Source of the DNA: Blasia pusilla
Lineage: Eukaryota; Marchantiophyta; Marchantiopsida; Blasiales
Direction: 5' to 3'
Assembly: GCA_050084515.1 (NCBI GenBank)
Contig: CM114275.1
Span: 12,276,001-12,340,000 of the forward strand
Length of the DNA: 64,000 nt
The translations under genes and the position numbers were made by a program. Numbering within the stretch: position 1 is the stretch's first letter; every line of letters begins with the position of its first letter. This document shows, piece after piece, positions 13,607-25,315 of this stretch. Under the pieces are notes generated by a model. That model did not search any database. It was not told the DNA's origin and was given only the letters and a program-made list of their open reading frames with translations.

Positions 13607-13747
13607 AAGATGGCTTAGGAAAGCCATCTTCCTCTCTTATATAGGGTTGGGAAGAGCCAAAAGGCTCTTCCCCTAAAAATAGCCCTTCTCTTGGTAACCT
13701 GCGCGCACAGGTTACCAAGGGCGGGTGACCTGGTCAACAAGTCACCC
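13607..13747. other. Four consecutive hairpins in the Y repeat of element A
   Basis: Perfect inverted repeats: AAGATGGCTT/AAGCCATCTT (13607-13630, 4-nt loop); GGGAAGAGCC/GGCTCTTCCC (13649-13672, loop AAAA); CTTGGTAACCTG/CAGGTTACCAAG (13690-13719, 6-nt loop); GGGTGAC/GTCACCC (13723-13747). On the element's strand three lie before and one after the TATA box. Parts are recognisable, though decayed, in copy E (62830-62935). Confidence 0.85.
13637..13643 (-). promoter_or_regulatory. Probable TATA box of A-type terminal repeat
   Basis: On the minus strand CCCTATATAAGAG lies in the middle of Y2 between two hairpins. If used, transcription would begin inside Y, so an RNA would carry the 3' part of Y at its 5' end. 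Copy E has the weaker GGCTATAAGAG at the same position. Confidence 0.6.
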
Positions 13748-14060
13748 GGCTGTAAAAGACCTCAACGTGAAAGTTGTCAGGAACAATGTTCATGACCCAA
13801 TGGACCTATCCCCAACCTCATCCGACACCGTGGGACAAAGTTACACTCAAGATAGTCCGCTGGCTCCTACGCCCTATCCACGATAGATCTCGGCCTATCG
13901 GCTACTCAGATGTGACAGCTGTCGTGCGCATACACATCGCTACACAACATACATCTCTCGTCACATCTACACCACACAACACCGATCTTCCCCACACACG
14001 GGTCGATCCACGACAAACTACACAAAATCAACTCATACATATACATGGAGATCACACAAC

Positions 14061-14071
14061 CGCCCCCCTAG
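14061..14071 (-). promoter_or_regulatory. Polypurine-like tract of element A
   Basis: Minus-strand CTAGGGGGGCG directly before X1. The same motif precedes X1 in elements A' (near 12320), B (37005-37011) and C (60839-60846), as expected for the plus-strand primer of a retroelement. Confidence 0.7.
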
Positions 14072-14136
14072 TTGGCAGTTGGATCCCCCTAACTCCAGAT
14101 AGAAAATATCACATCTCTCTGACATGACCTACTACC

Positions 14137-15430
14137 CTATACACATCTTGGACACATCCATCGTCTCGTGGGAACCACATCAAGAGAGGGGGTCAGACAT
14201 GACATATGCCACCCTCGAGAATAACCATCACATACCAACATGGTGGGTGCACCCCTCGCACATCCGCACAACATACACCTCAAGCGTGCAGGTACTAGTG
14301 CCAAGCTCGGATCCACCATCCCATCTACGTTCGGAAGATGACATGGCGCACAATTGCGCACATGATCCTTCCAAACCATACCATCCCGTCCCTCCAACAT
14401 GAGGACTCCGATCGGTAATACCTCGCGCACATGTAGGATCGTGCGCCCTGCAGTGACATCTAGCGTCGTGGGTGCCGCCTGTTGTAAATACACCTAATGT
14501 CCAGGATGAAACCTCCTAATCCCTGGACGATAACCTCCTCCACGAATGGTCGCGTACCTCAATGTATCTCTATGCTGGGCAATAGCTAAGTTCTCAAAGG
14601 CCATAGGCATAACTCTACGAAAAACTTCTACCCTCTGAGAACATGCTTGCACCCACACATCTGGATCATCAAGATCTAACACCTCCGCCATGTCATGTCA
14701 AATCGCTGCAGGTAAATCAGGCTCTCTCCCAAAGAGCAAAAAGTACAGTGAAAATGAAGCCAAGGATGCATGCCGACTAAAGCGATAACCCATAGCCAAC
14801 CATGGCAACTAGAGGTCCCACTCCCTCAACTGTCCCCGCTGCAAGCCATACTTGCGCAATCCTCTCTTCACCGTCTGTACCACTCTCTCCGCCAACCCAT
14901 CCGCCTCAGGATGATCCCTGGACATGGTGCGGTGATCTATCAGCGCCTGATCACACAAGGCCTGAAACTCTCCCCTGAACTCGGTACCCTTGTCAGTCAA
15001 CACCTCTGCCGGTGCACCAAAGTGACTAAGCACACGATCTAGAAACGCATAAGCTGTTCCCTCGCTTGCCTTGTCTGGTAGTGCCACCAACTCTATCCAC
15101 TTGGAGAAATGCTCCACCATGACCAACACGTACCTATGATGACGCCCTGTCAATGGCAAAGGTCCCGCAAAGTCTAAACTCCACCGATAACCTAAACCCA
15201 TAATCGGAAAAGGATGTAACTGCAGAGTGGGAGCATTGAAGGATGCTCGCACTTTGTCACATACCATACATCTGGCCACAAACTGCTGTACCCCAAGTAT
15301 GCATGCCGCGCCACCAATACTAAACCTGGAGTAAGCTGTAAGTACGCTTTACTCCGAAATGTCCCAACTCCTCATGGGCATGTCGCACTACACGTGCTCA
15401 TTTGGGAAGGATAAGGTACCACTCGTATCC
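14137..15430 (-). pseudogene. Element A integrase and PHD finger
   Basis: DDE integrase for insertion of the cDNA. The zinc-binding part (CMVCDKVR) and catalytic core (WSLDFAGPLPL, VLTDKGTEF, ADGLAERVVQTVKR) are in 14809-15279. The core tail and C-terminal region (14494-14691, then 14137-14493) show ATIRGGGYRPGIRRF and MVWKDHVRNCAPCHLP. The chain ends in a PHD finger: CMLC, then CDGY (fourth ligand Cys changed to Tyr), GWHMSC and WMCPRC. The frame is interrupted after 14809 and between the last two segments, so the copy is inactive. A PHD finger normally reads histone H3 tails. Placed after integrase, it could steer integration the way a chromodomain does in chromoviruses; that role is inferred. 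Confidence 0.85.
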
Positions 15431-16329
15431 TACCATCTCCCCATACCATAAAATGTGAGTCCCTCCCACGAACCTCTTCGCTCTCTGAGGATCCGATCTC
15501 GCTCCCTAGCACTCTTTGTATTCGCAATGACGCCTTGGTCGCAAGAACTCCACAACCTCCACGTCGTCATGGATATCACAATCACCTGTCGCCTCCTCAC
15601 TAACCTCCGGATCCAAAGACTCATCATCCAATCCCACCACTGGAGTCATCACCTATGGCTGACCTACCATAGTCAACCAACAAAGATAGGCAGATGCATG
15701 CCAACCGGGCACCATCTCCTCATCACTCTCTCCGTGCCATCGAGCTCTGTGTCGTCTTCGACTCGGACATGGGTTACGACTCAACCCATCCGCATCTGGT
15801 TCAGCCAACCTGGCCTATGAACCACCTCAAACTCATACTCCTCTAGTAATAGAGCCCACCGGCAAGCTTTCCGTAAGCTTGTCGGACTCCATCAACCACC
15901 TCAACGGTGATGATCGGTGATAAGTGTGAAAGGGTTGCCGAATAAATAGCACCTAAAATGTGCCATGGCCCCACTCTGACCAAGCACTCTCCCTCGTAGG
16001 GAGCGTACTTTGCCTCTGCAATGTTGTTCGATCGGCTCGCGTAAGCCACAACGAACTCCCTCTCCTCGTCATCCCTCTGAGTAAGCACTGCTCCTAGACC
16101 CAACATGCTCCAATCCGTATGTAACTGGAATGGGTGACCCCTAACCGGTCTCTGTAAAATGGGTGAGGACATCAACCTGTCCTTGAGCTCTGAAATGCTC
16201 GCTCGATCATCTCCCCACAACCACACTTGATCAAGTCTCGTCAACAAGGTCAAAGACTTTGCGATCGCACTAAAACCCTTGACATACCTTCGATAGAAGT
16301 TCGCCGATCAAGAAATGCTCGGACTCGAC
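15431..16329 (-). pseudogene. Element A RNase H and connection to integrase
   Basis: Ty3-type RNase H remnant. The minus-strand frame 15843-16253 carries FQLHTDWSMLGLGAVLTQ (first catalytic Asp) and FVVAYASRSNNIAEAKY, then loses the frame. The part between 15430 and 15840 matches the linker of elements B and C only through several frame changes. RNase H would degrade the RNA template during cDNA synthesis. Confidence 0.75.
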
Positions 16330-17235
16330 TCACATCCAGTAGGGCGTGGAATGCGCAATAGCCTCTACCTTTGTCTGCTGAACGCCTAACCCACTCGGGT
16401 ATATGGTGTGTCCCAAGTATTCAATCTGCTCTGAAAGAATCTGCACTTGCTGGATGTAACTTCGGTCCATGTAATCGCAATCGCGGAACACCTCCTCCAA
16501 GTGTCGCTCATGCTCCTCAACCGTGGAGGCGAAGATAAGAATATCATCTATGTAACATCGTACAAAATCCAAGCCAGCCAGAATCCTATCCATCACTCTC
16601 TGAAACTCTGCAGGCGCATTCTTCAACCCAAATGGTAAGAACCGCCACTGATACAAGCAATCTCTCCCGAACCGATCTATCCCCCAGAATGTTGTCTTCT
16701 CCCTGTCCTCCAATCGATAGGAACTGATGATAGCCAAAGACGGAGATCTAAAATCGAAGATCTTTGCATGCCCTACCGCATCAAAGATCTCCTCAGGAGT
16801 AGGCATGGCATACCGATCTGACCTTGTCTTTCGATTGATAGGACGGTTATCTCCACACATCCGCCTATCCGTCCAATTGCCATACATATCCTTCTTCGCC
16901 GGCATGACTGTGGCAGATGCATACTCCCCATGTGATAACTCCACAAGTCCTGCCTCCAACAAGTCCTGACTCCTGCTCTGAATCAAGGCTCGCTCCATAC
17001 AAGAATACTTGTAGGGTCGACGAAAGATCGGCGTATCACTAGCCAACTCAATGTGTATCCCGGGACCCTTCGGTGTACCCAAGTCTCTCATACTGAAGGC
17101 AAAACAACTGACATGCCCTCTCAGAAACCTATGAACTCGCCGTCGCTCTCCTCCTATCAACTTGAGACCTATCACAGGCTCCCAAGTCTCCATCGTGACG
17201 TCACTCGGAGAGGACGCAACCTTCGGCTTTGGTTG
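16330..17235 (-). pseudogene. Element A reverse transcriptase
   Basis: Ty3/gypsy reverse transcriptase. The minus-strand frame begins METWEPVIG and continues with SDTPIFRRPYKYS, RMCGDNRPINRKT, DCLYQWRFLPFGLKNAPAEF and the catalytic box CYIDDILIF. The palm-domain order is normal and YIDD is intact. A local change around KIFDFRSPSLAIISSY replaces the usual FSTLDLRTGYHQ, and the segment after HLEEVFRD is scrambled, so the copy is damaged. It is in frame with the preceding methyltransferase through a UAG at 17236-17238, which indicates one long gag-pol frame with a leaky stop. Confidence 0.88.
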
Positions 17236-17238
17236 CTA
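17230..17238 (-). promoter_or_regulatory. Candidate leaky stop UAG CAA CCA (element A)
   Basis: Minus-strand ACA TAG CAA CCA. The TAG ends the methyltransferase frame and the same frame runs on for 14 codons to METWEP of RT. It fits UAG-CAR-YYA, the tobamovirus-type readthrough context, and is aligned with identical stops in B and C. Confidence 0.7.
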
Positions 17239-18570
17239 TGTAGCAATCCTAGCCACCTCCGCAATAGCCACTCCACTCTGACCTCCTACACCATGCTCCA
17301 CATCCAAAAAATGAATATGTGCTACTCTAGCCGCCTTCGCACTCTCTGCTCGAACGACGTCCCAGGAAGTCCATGGGTGCCTATCTCTCCTCGTCTCGCC
17401 CCCAACCAATGCCGGTACAGACCTTGTAGGCAGTGGTCCAACTCGTGGACGTGACGGCACGGATGACACTCGCATCCGTCTCTGCTCAGCCATACCTAGG
17501 CTGACTATCCATGTGAGACAGTTGAGGTCCATCGCCTGCCCCAACACCTGTCTCCGTGATGCCTCAGTCATCCTTGACACCGCCGTAGTACCGGTGGTAA
17601 ACCCCACTCGCTCGCGCTCGCGCTCATCTGTTGTAGGCTCCTCCAATGCTCCGGTCACCTCATCCCAAATCATGCTTGGCCCTCCCTGACGAAAGGCATG
17701 GGATGCTGGGAAGCTCACCAACATAGGTAAGGCTGCCCTCAACTCACCCACCCTATTGACCGTGGCCAACAGTGGTCTATCATCGCGTGTCATCACCTGA
17801 GATCGATGCCCTAAGCCCAAAATAGCATCCACTGTGAGATGTGGTGCTCTCTGGACTCCACTGTATGCTCGACTTGGTACCTCTGATGGTATCAGGTTTG
17901 TCCACCACAGTCGTGGACGATGGGCACGTGACCCAACTCTCGCTGCATCTAACAACATAGCGAGGTCCCAACCAGGGTTCTCACCGATGTACACTCGTCA
18001 TCACACGTGCAGTGTCTCCCAACAACGGCACGTTCTACAAAATGTCTGTTGGAGAACATATCGACTCTCTTGCAAGTGTCGTACTACTCGTAGCATCTCC
18101 CAAAACATCACGACCTCGGATCTGCAATCCAAATCCTCGGCACCGGTGATGAATGACCCTAACATGGCCATCTAGCAATCACCAAATGAATGGTGCCAAC
18201 CCTATCCAGATCTGCGCCCCCACCAAAGAGATGTCGGCGAGTAGCGTATCTTTGGTATCCCCGTCTTGCAGATCATCGACAACAACTCGGGATACCTTTG
18301 GACCAATCTCGCCACGTGGCGTAATGATACTCGCCTTGGCGGTCTCATCTCTCTCCACATAAAGTCTTGATGCACCCATATGCCCTTTGCAATATGGCGG
18401 CCAATCGGTGCTAATCCCTCGAAGAGATCTAACACCCTAACACCCTCCTGCAGGCGCGCCACACAACAAGTGTTGTATCTAGTGGGGTCATTGTCTCCAC
18501 TCCAAGAGCCCGATCGCCACGTGACTCTCGCTGCTCTGGGATAAAAACATGACTCCACGCTTTGCCTCAC
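17239..18570 (-). pseudogene. Element A captured C5 cytosine DNA methyltransferase
   Basis: Remnant of a DNA cytosine-5 methyltransferase between protease and RT. Motif I (VLDLFEGLAPIG) is near 18402-18440 and ERDETAKAS follows in another frame. The motif IV Pro-Cys is readable at 18162-18167 (WPC), but the next codon is TAG. The C-terminal half (17239-17994) is well kept: GSRAHRPRLWWTNL (motif VIII), DERERERVGFTTGTTA (motif IX region) and RRQVLGQAMDLNCLTW (motif X). A linker with HPWTSWDV leads to the UAG. Order I-IV-VIII-X excludes the permuted DRM type. Several frame changes make this copy inactive. Confidence 0.8.
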
Positions 18571-19587
18571 GAGGTCGTCGGCACTCCTCTGTAGCTCTCA
18601 GTCGTACCCCACAATGGTGAAGAGGCCTGCGCCAACATGGGAAGAGACACCCGCCATGGCCTGTCTCACCGTGGGACTATCCGCTCTTTGGGACATCCTC
18701 CGCATGTCGTTCCCCTCCAACAACTCTCCTGGCCAGCTAACACTACCTGTGAAAGCCGCCAACGTGGTCACAGACTCGCCTCGTGATCGACCACCTCGTC
18801 TCGCAAAGTGCACGGGTAACTGACTCATCCGGCCGTCACCTGACCGCCATCCTTGCCGATAACCAACTGTCTCCTCCCAGAAGTCAAGGATGAATCCTAG
18901 GGGATATAACACTGTACTCCCCACCAACACATCGTACGACTCAGCTGGTGTTGTAATCGCACGTGTGCGCACCATAGCACTATCCGTTGCATGCTCTGGC
19001 TGGACTCTGACAACAATCTCCTGTCGAGTCATATACTGAGTGGGTGATACGCCCCCAATCGAGGTCTGTATCTGGAAGGGACAAGGCTCAATGTCGGCCT
19101 TCCGTAACCCCAACGCTAAAGACGCCACCTTCCCTAACATCAAGGGTTGCGCTCCCGAATCAAGTAGGACGCGTTGCGGGTGGTATACCGTCCCCGTCGG
19201 ACTAACCAAGCGAAATACTCCAGCTCGGTTATCCAGTAATACTACTCCAGGTATCACCACTGCTCGCTCTATGGCCAGTCGAGCTGGCATATCTACCAAC
19301 TTCGCCGCCGCCGCATGCCATGACTGTGTGGTGAACGTCCCAAGCACCGGCTCTGAGGGCAAGTCCACCACCTCCTCAACTACCTCTGAACAAGAAGCAG
19401 TCATCTCTCCACGCTCACACAATGTGGAGGCCAACCATAACACACCTTAGCTGGTCCAACTCCCAACGTCGCCAACTCTATGGCGGAAAATAGCGGAGTC
19501 TGACTCACTCTAGTGGCCACCTCCAACACTATAGTTGACACTGACTCCACTCGAGCCGGCATAGGAGTTGTCACTCCAACTCCTCAT
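18571..19587 (-). pseudogene. Element A retropepsin-type aspartic protease
   Basis: Gag-pol protease. The frame 18598-19443 has VLLDSGAQPLMLGK, whose DSGA is the catalytic motif, then PFQIQTSIGG, SYDVLVGSTVLYPLGF (flap and helix region) and GWRSGDGRMS. Upstream, IELATLGVG matches the other copies but lies in the next frame, so one frameshift sits near 19445. A TGA at 19584-19586 precedes this part. The protein after the protease is continuous with the methyltransferase domain, as in elements B and C. Confidence 0.8.
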
Positions 19588-20130
19588 GACGTCGACGTAG
19601 GTGCCTGAACTGTAAGCACCGCTGTTCGTCGAGGCACCATCAATGGTGTGTGTAGTGCCTCCGACAATGTGAACGACTGTGGAACCCTGGCTTGCCGCCC
19701 ATCGGTCTCCTCTGGTGGGTCAATCTCAACTCCACCTCTCGATGGCTCGGTGCCTCTCATGACACCCCGAGTCACCACTTTGCAATCGCCTCAACCTGGG
19801 TGCACTACACATAAATCCCATACTGGAGAGATCCTCACCCGGGTCAGGGTAAGAGGTAGAGACTTGAGTCACACTAGCTGCTTGCAGCTCCGTGCCTTCC
19901 CTAAGCTGCATCATCGTCATGGTAGCAATCCTCTGCTCCAACTGATCGATGCGTGAGAGAAGGGTCGGCTCTGGTGCTCCTGCTCCATCTCCTCTGGCTG
20001 GTGGTGGTCCTCTACCACCACGTCCAAGAAGAACTCCCCGACCTCCTCCAGGACGACCGCCCCCAGGCCCTCGGCCTACCTCTGGACGTGCCCCTCATCG
20101 ATGGTCAAAACATCTATCCCTAAGCGTACC
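19588..20130 (-). pseudogene. Element A gag C-terminal (nucleocapsid) part
   Basis: Begins inside a CCHC zinc knuckle (RDRCFDHR near 20105-20130), followed by a Gly/Arg/Pro-rich stretch and a short helix (LEQRIATM) that matches HLEQKLATM of element B. The 5' part of gag, the leader and the 5' repeat of element A are missing; the sequence is joined at about 20130 to the RT start of another copy. Confidence 0.65.
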
Positions 20131-20990
20131 CCCAAGTCTCCATCGTGACTACGGTAGAACTCTCCGGTGCGGGTGTCGGTGATTGCCATGGTGCAACCCT
20201 GACTAGGACAGTAGAACTCGGCTGCTCCCCTATAGCCAACAACAAACTTTGATATCCCCCACTTGCAGTTACCAGAACCACGCTCGATGATATGGCTATC
20301 ATCTCCTGGCGTACCTACAAAATATCCCAAGAAGTCCAAGGGTGTCTCCCCCGATCACCCCTCATGTGTCGATCTCCTCGAGTCTCACCCCCAACCACTG
20401 CCTCAACTGTCTCGGTAAACACGGGGCTCATCAACGCAACACTTGTAATGTATCAGAACCTCAAACGACGTTGCTCAGCTATCCCTAAGCTGAAAATTCA
20501 TGTCAAGCAGTTCAGGTCCATCGCCTGACCCATGACGTCGTGATGCCTCTGATAGTGATGGTATTGTCATCACTCTTGTGGGGAATCCCATCGCTCACTC
20601 TCGCTCATCGACATTTGGCTCCATCAACCGTTCTACCTAGTCATCCCAAACCAAGCCACACCCGGTCTCCTTGAATGCATAGGAAGCGAGAAAACTAACA
20701 AATGTGGGAAAGGCTGCTCGTGGCATGCCAATCGTGTTGACCACATTCAACGGAGGTCAATCATTTGTCGTACTGCCTATGATCGACGACCTGGATCCAG
20801 AATAGAATCCACCAAAAAATGGGAGGGGCACTCCACTTTTGCATACGCCCTCCGCAAAACCTCATGTGGCACCAAGTTGGTCCACCAAAGATACGGGCGA
20901 TGTGCCCGTGAACCTACACTCACCGCATCTAACAAAGGCCGTTGCTTATGAGCCATATATGAAGGCATAGGTCCCTGTGGCACGGCCTCT
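20131..20990 (-). pseudogene. Copy C2: methyltransferase C-terminal part joined to RT start
   Basis: Minus-strand VGSRAHRPYLWWTNLVPHEVL (motif VIII; 20777-20983), then a decayed motif X region (20460-20540, frame-shifted AMDLN.LTW), the linker, and METWG of RT ending at the junction near 20131. The UAG of the other copies reads TGG CAA TCA here (20186-20188). This block is more like element C than element A. Its upstream end is fused to gag just before the zinc knuckle, so zinc knuckle, protease and methyltransferase motifs I-VI are deleted. Confidence 0.7.
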
Positions 20991-22090
20991 AAGTATCCTC
21001 CTTGAGCTCATGGTGCCATAGATCTATCTCGGAATTCACGTTGTTGCACTGGTGGTGCACTGGCAGACAATCGTGTGTGCTCTCGTCTAGAACCCATGGT
21101 GGCTACTCTCTCCTCTGCCATGTTGTGCTCAATGTTCTTGGAAATCCTAAAAACATCTCTTAACGTAGGTGAGGTATTCATAAGAAGTGCCTCCTCCCAC
21201 ATCCGTGTCCACAGGGTTCAGTCCAACATCGCGTACCATGACTGGATAGCCTGGGACTCTGTCACCCTTGAATGACGTTAATCAATCAACGCAAGCGAGT
21301 GTAGGCCTCACACAAACTCTCACTTGGACGCCTCTGGAAGTTGTCGATGCTCCGCAACTTCTCAATCCGTACCCCTGATAGTTCATCCTCAACTCCGCAA
21401 AGAACTCAACCACGGGGTTGAACTTGGGACGAACCCGATTGGGCCGTGCAACTGCTCCAGTGCAAGTTACCCCTCCTCAAACATGACTGGTGGAAGAGAA
21501 AGAAGCCTCTTCTCACTCCTCCTCCTCATCGGGAAATGGCTCAGTCCATGACACATAATGTGGGTCATAGTAGAGTCTCCATGCCTCAATCTCCTGAGCA
21601 TATCGGTGGGAGAACTCATGGTAATCATCCATGGGTACCCCCTCTAAATGCTGTAACATTCCGTTCCATGCTGTAAACATATTGAACTCTCTGGAGTTCC
21701 TCACTTGTTGTGAGTCACACCAACTCCTAAACTCTGCAATAAAGTCGTGCAACTCTATCGTGCCTATAGCACCCACAAACCTACGCGGTCGTCTACCCTG
21801 GTCGTCCATCTCATACGCCCAACTTGTAAGACCACTCAATGTGTGCGGTGATGCACTAACAAACTCCTCTACACTCTCCCCCTAGTTTGAAGGCGACACA
21901 GAAGGAGTTTGAGGCAATCCCTCACGTGGAGACCCTTGAAACCTCGCGACACTCCGCGTAAAACCTCTAGAGCTACTCTCCGGTCCACCACCTTGCCTCT
22001 CAAAGTCTCAAAAGGACGTCGTGATGACCTCGTGACCCTCTCACGTGATCACTCTCAATCTTGCAAGGAATCCCTCAATCACTCAGACTA
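20991..22090 (-). pseudogene. Copy C2 gag
   Basis: Gag capsid-type sequence. 21513-21839 encodes TSWAYEMDDQGRRPRRF, GTIELHDFIAEF, FTAWNGMLQHLEGVPMDDY and EAWRLYYDPHYVSWTEPF, which match gag of elements B and C. 21008-21202 encodes TSPTLRDVFRISKNIEHNMA and the spacer before the zinc knuckle. The central part (around 21200-21500, FETEAYTRLRR region) is readable only with frame changes. Gag would form the virus-like particle. Confidence 0.75.
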
Positions 22091-22935
22091 AACATGCGAC
22101 ACTCAGTCTACACTCCCTCTCACTGAGATGTGTGACGTGCGGCAATAAGCTGCGTGGGCCCAAATCATGAGGCTACCATCTTATCAAAAACCTACCCTCA
22201 ACTCTAGACATCCCACACATGTCTATGTCCCCTAAACTACATACATCAATAATGCTCTCGGCATCTACACGAAACCCAATATCCCAAATAACTTCCCAAT
22301 GTCCCCGAATTCCCTCACGTGTGTAGGGCAAGAGACCAGAATGAGTAACCTAACAACAAATATCGATGTCACTCCTCAACAACTTTAAATCTCGACCCTA
22401 ACTTGGTCGTGGAGAGAAACTCCTCCAAGCAGCTATTTGTACTCCTCTAGTACTAACGATGCTCAAATCTCCTCGATGTACAGTGCGGGTCCAACGGGAC
22501 GGTGCGGCACTGGCGGCACGGAACGGCTACAAACGTCACGACACTCGGGAAAGGGATGCCGCACTCCTCGACACATCCTCTTCAATCAACAAAACACAAT
22601 TTGCTTCCTAGTGATGGAGCGGCTCCGCGATCGAGACAGTGCGGTGCGACCACGAGCGACACGACGCGGCAATCGGAGGCGCATTGCAGCTACGGGCGTC
22701 ACAACATGGTACTTGATTGTCGTCGAGCAGCTACCAATCACAACATAGAAAAGTGGAAAAGAAAGTGCGATCCCATGAATCAAAAAAGGTCACCTTTTCG
22801 AAGTTGCGAGTTAACAAGTGGCAACAACTCATACATACTCACAAAGTACGGCAACAGCAGCCCTACTTGGCCTTAAACAGTATTGGCAACTGGATACAAT
22901 CTTGAACAGCGGCAGTGGGGACGGTAGTGACAACT
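22091..22935 (-). other. Copy C2 untranslated leader
   Basis: Non-coding on both strands. Parts read in reverse match the leader of element C (51740-52430), including its CG-rich segments, so this is the leader between 5' repeat and gag, shorter than in C. No clear tRNA primer-binding site was found. Confidence 0.6.
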
Positions 22936-23600
<665 letters not shown>

Positions 23601-24015
23601 ATTAATAAGTATGCAGAAGACAAGTAGTTGGCACAACATCTCAGTGCTCTAGAGTCTTTGTCTCTTGTATTCTAGTGCCATGTTGTACTGATGCTTGTTG
23701 ATACCAGGTGTCTATTTTTGTCTACAATATGACCTACATATACACTATAGGTTGCTTCATGTGTTTGTGGTTTTGCATCAACAACCAATTCTGTTATGGT
23801 CTTGTGAACCTAAGAATCTTCTACCATATAGTTGTTGTCCACACGCATCATTGCTTAGCTGCATTCTACTGTTTTTGCAGGCATGGCTGTTACATACAAC
23901 ATGCAAAGCTATGGTTGCACAAAAACAAACAAGTCCTTCCATTGGACGTACGTGGACGGACAAGTCTGGACATGTCCACGGACATGGGGTTCCAAGAGAT
24001 GGGACCCATATTTTT
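23601..24015. other. Host flank of the copia element, nothing recognised
   Basis: No gene recognised. A GGAC/GTCC-rich patch at 23927-23985 resembles one on the far side of the copia element at 39321-39378 (AGTCCTTCCAT, then GACATGTC and ACGGACA in the same order). Confidence 0.4.
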
Positions 24016-24318
24016 AGTTACAGTCAAGCTCATGAGACACCTTAATTGTTACATTTGGTACTCATACGAAGTAGGGAAGCTTAATCTTTGTTAGTCAGTT
24101 AAGAGCGATTATCTTAACTAGGATTACTTAATCACAATTAGTCTAACTCGAGACTATGGTTAAGGTTAGGGTTAGGGTTGCTTATACATACCCTACGTAA
24201 GTGAGAAGGGGACCAACCTCCACTCATTCTCTCATTGCAAATTTTGTTCTCCATGGTGGTGTGTGAGTGTGAGAGCCGCTTCCCACTAATTAATTATGCT
24301 TCTTTAGCAATTTCCACA
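24016..24318 (+). repeat. Copia 5' LTR
   Basis: Starts near AGTTACAGTCAAGCTCATGA and ends TTAGCAATTTCCACA, directly before the primer site. It contains GGTTAGGGTTAGGG and the segment GTTCTCCATGGTGGTGTGTG, both shared with the 3' copy. The exact 5' edge is set by where identity to the 3' LTR begins. Confidence 0.85.
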
Positions 24319-24332
24319 TTGTATCAGAGCAA
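24319..24332 (+). promoter_or_regulatory. Copia primer-binding site
   Basis: TTGTATCAGAGCAA, one or two changes from TGGTATCAGAGC, the usual plant copia site complementary to the 3' end of initiator methionine tRNA. It follows the 5' LTR directly. Confidence 0.85.
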
Positions 24333-25120
24333 TAAGAGAACATCACTTGAAATTCTTGGTGTTTGAAGAGATAAGAGAGGCAAGAGAAGGCACAATTTCA
24401 GTTTGGGAGAAGGAATTTTTGTTCAGAGCTCAGTGGGTGCATATTTCAGGTGGAGCTTTGATGGTGATAAAACTTCGGAGGCGCTTTTGAGGGCTTTTCC
24501 GATCGATTTAGCCATCTAGGTCCACAACAACTAGAACAATGACTAAGGCTAGTTCTAGCTTTATTGTAGAGCTCGTCGAGAGCTTTCCAACATATCCTAA
24601 ATTGCTCGATTTTGATATTTTGAGCTCATGTAGTAGCAATTTCACAGTAGGAAAGTGCAATTAGTGAAGAAAAGTTGTGCGATTTGCTCTCTCTGAGACT
24701 AATTTTGACTAGTTCTTTCATACAGTTGATCAATTTTGGCAAATTTCAAATCAATTTTTTTGTAGGAGTGGTCTATGATTCAATTCAAGCAGTAGAGAGC
24801 ATGTACTCATTAAGTAGTGCTTGTCGTAGCCTTTCGACCATAGAACCCGCGCCCTGGTTGGACGATGCTTGAGATTGGGATGGGTGTAGAGAGAGAAGCA
24901 AGTGAAGAAGGTACCATATGAGAGGAGGGAGACACTCTCATATAGTGTGAGTGTTGACCAAACAACGTGTTGGTGCGGAGCTTCCAAGTGTCAACCAAGA
25001 AACTCTTCACCACACCATCTAATTTACGTGATTGGGATCCCCAATAGACATTACTTACCAGTGCAGCAGCTTTGGGCAATGAATCAAGGCTATTGAATGT
25101 GTTGAACAATTCTGGTGAGC

Positions 25121-25252
<132 letters not shown>

Positions 25253-25315
25253 GTCATGGAGTAATCCTCAACAACAATCACACGCAAGAAGCTAGATAAG
25301 TATAATTATAATGTC

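Larger units (their letters stand above)
13257..14060 (-). repeat. Element A 3' terminal block: X1 - Y2 - X2
   Basis: Read on the minus strand, X1 (14060-13920) follows the purine tract and ends GCACGACA. Two bases later Y2 (13917-13438) starts TGTCACATC. X2 (13437-13257) repeats X1 and ends CACGACA directly against the interrupted integrase of copy A'. X1 and X2 both begin TTGTGTGATCTCC. X2 carries a long TA expansion absent from X1. Y2 contains a TATA box and a row of hairpins. The X-Y-X order matches elements B and C. Confidence 0.85.

Noticed and set aside
24155-24178. TTAGGG-type telomere tract
   Set aside because: It lies inside the copia LTR and recurs in decayed form in the 3' LTR, so it is part of that repeat rather than a telomere scar.
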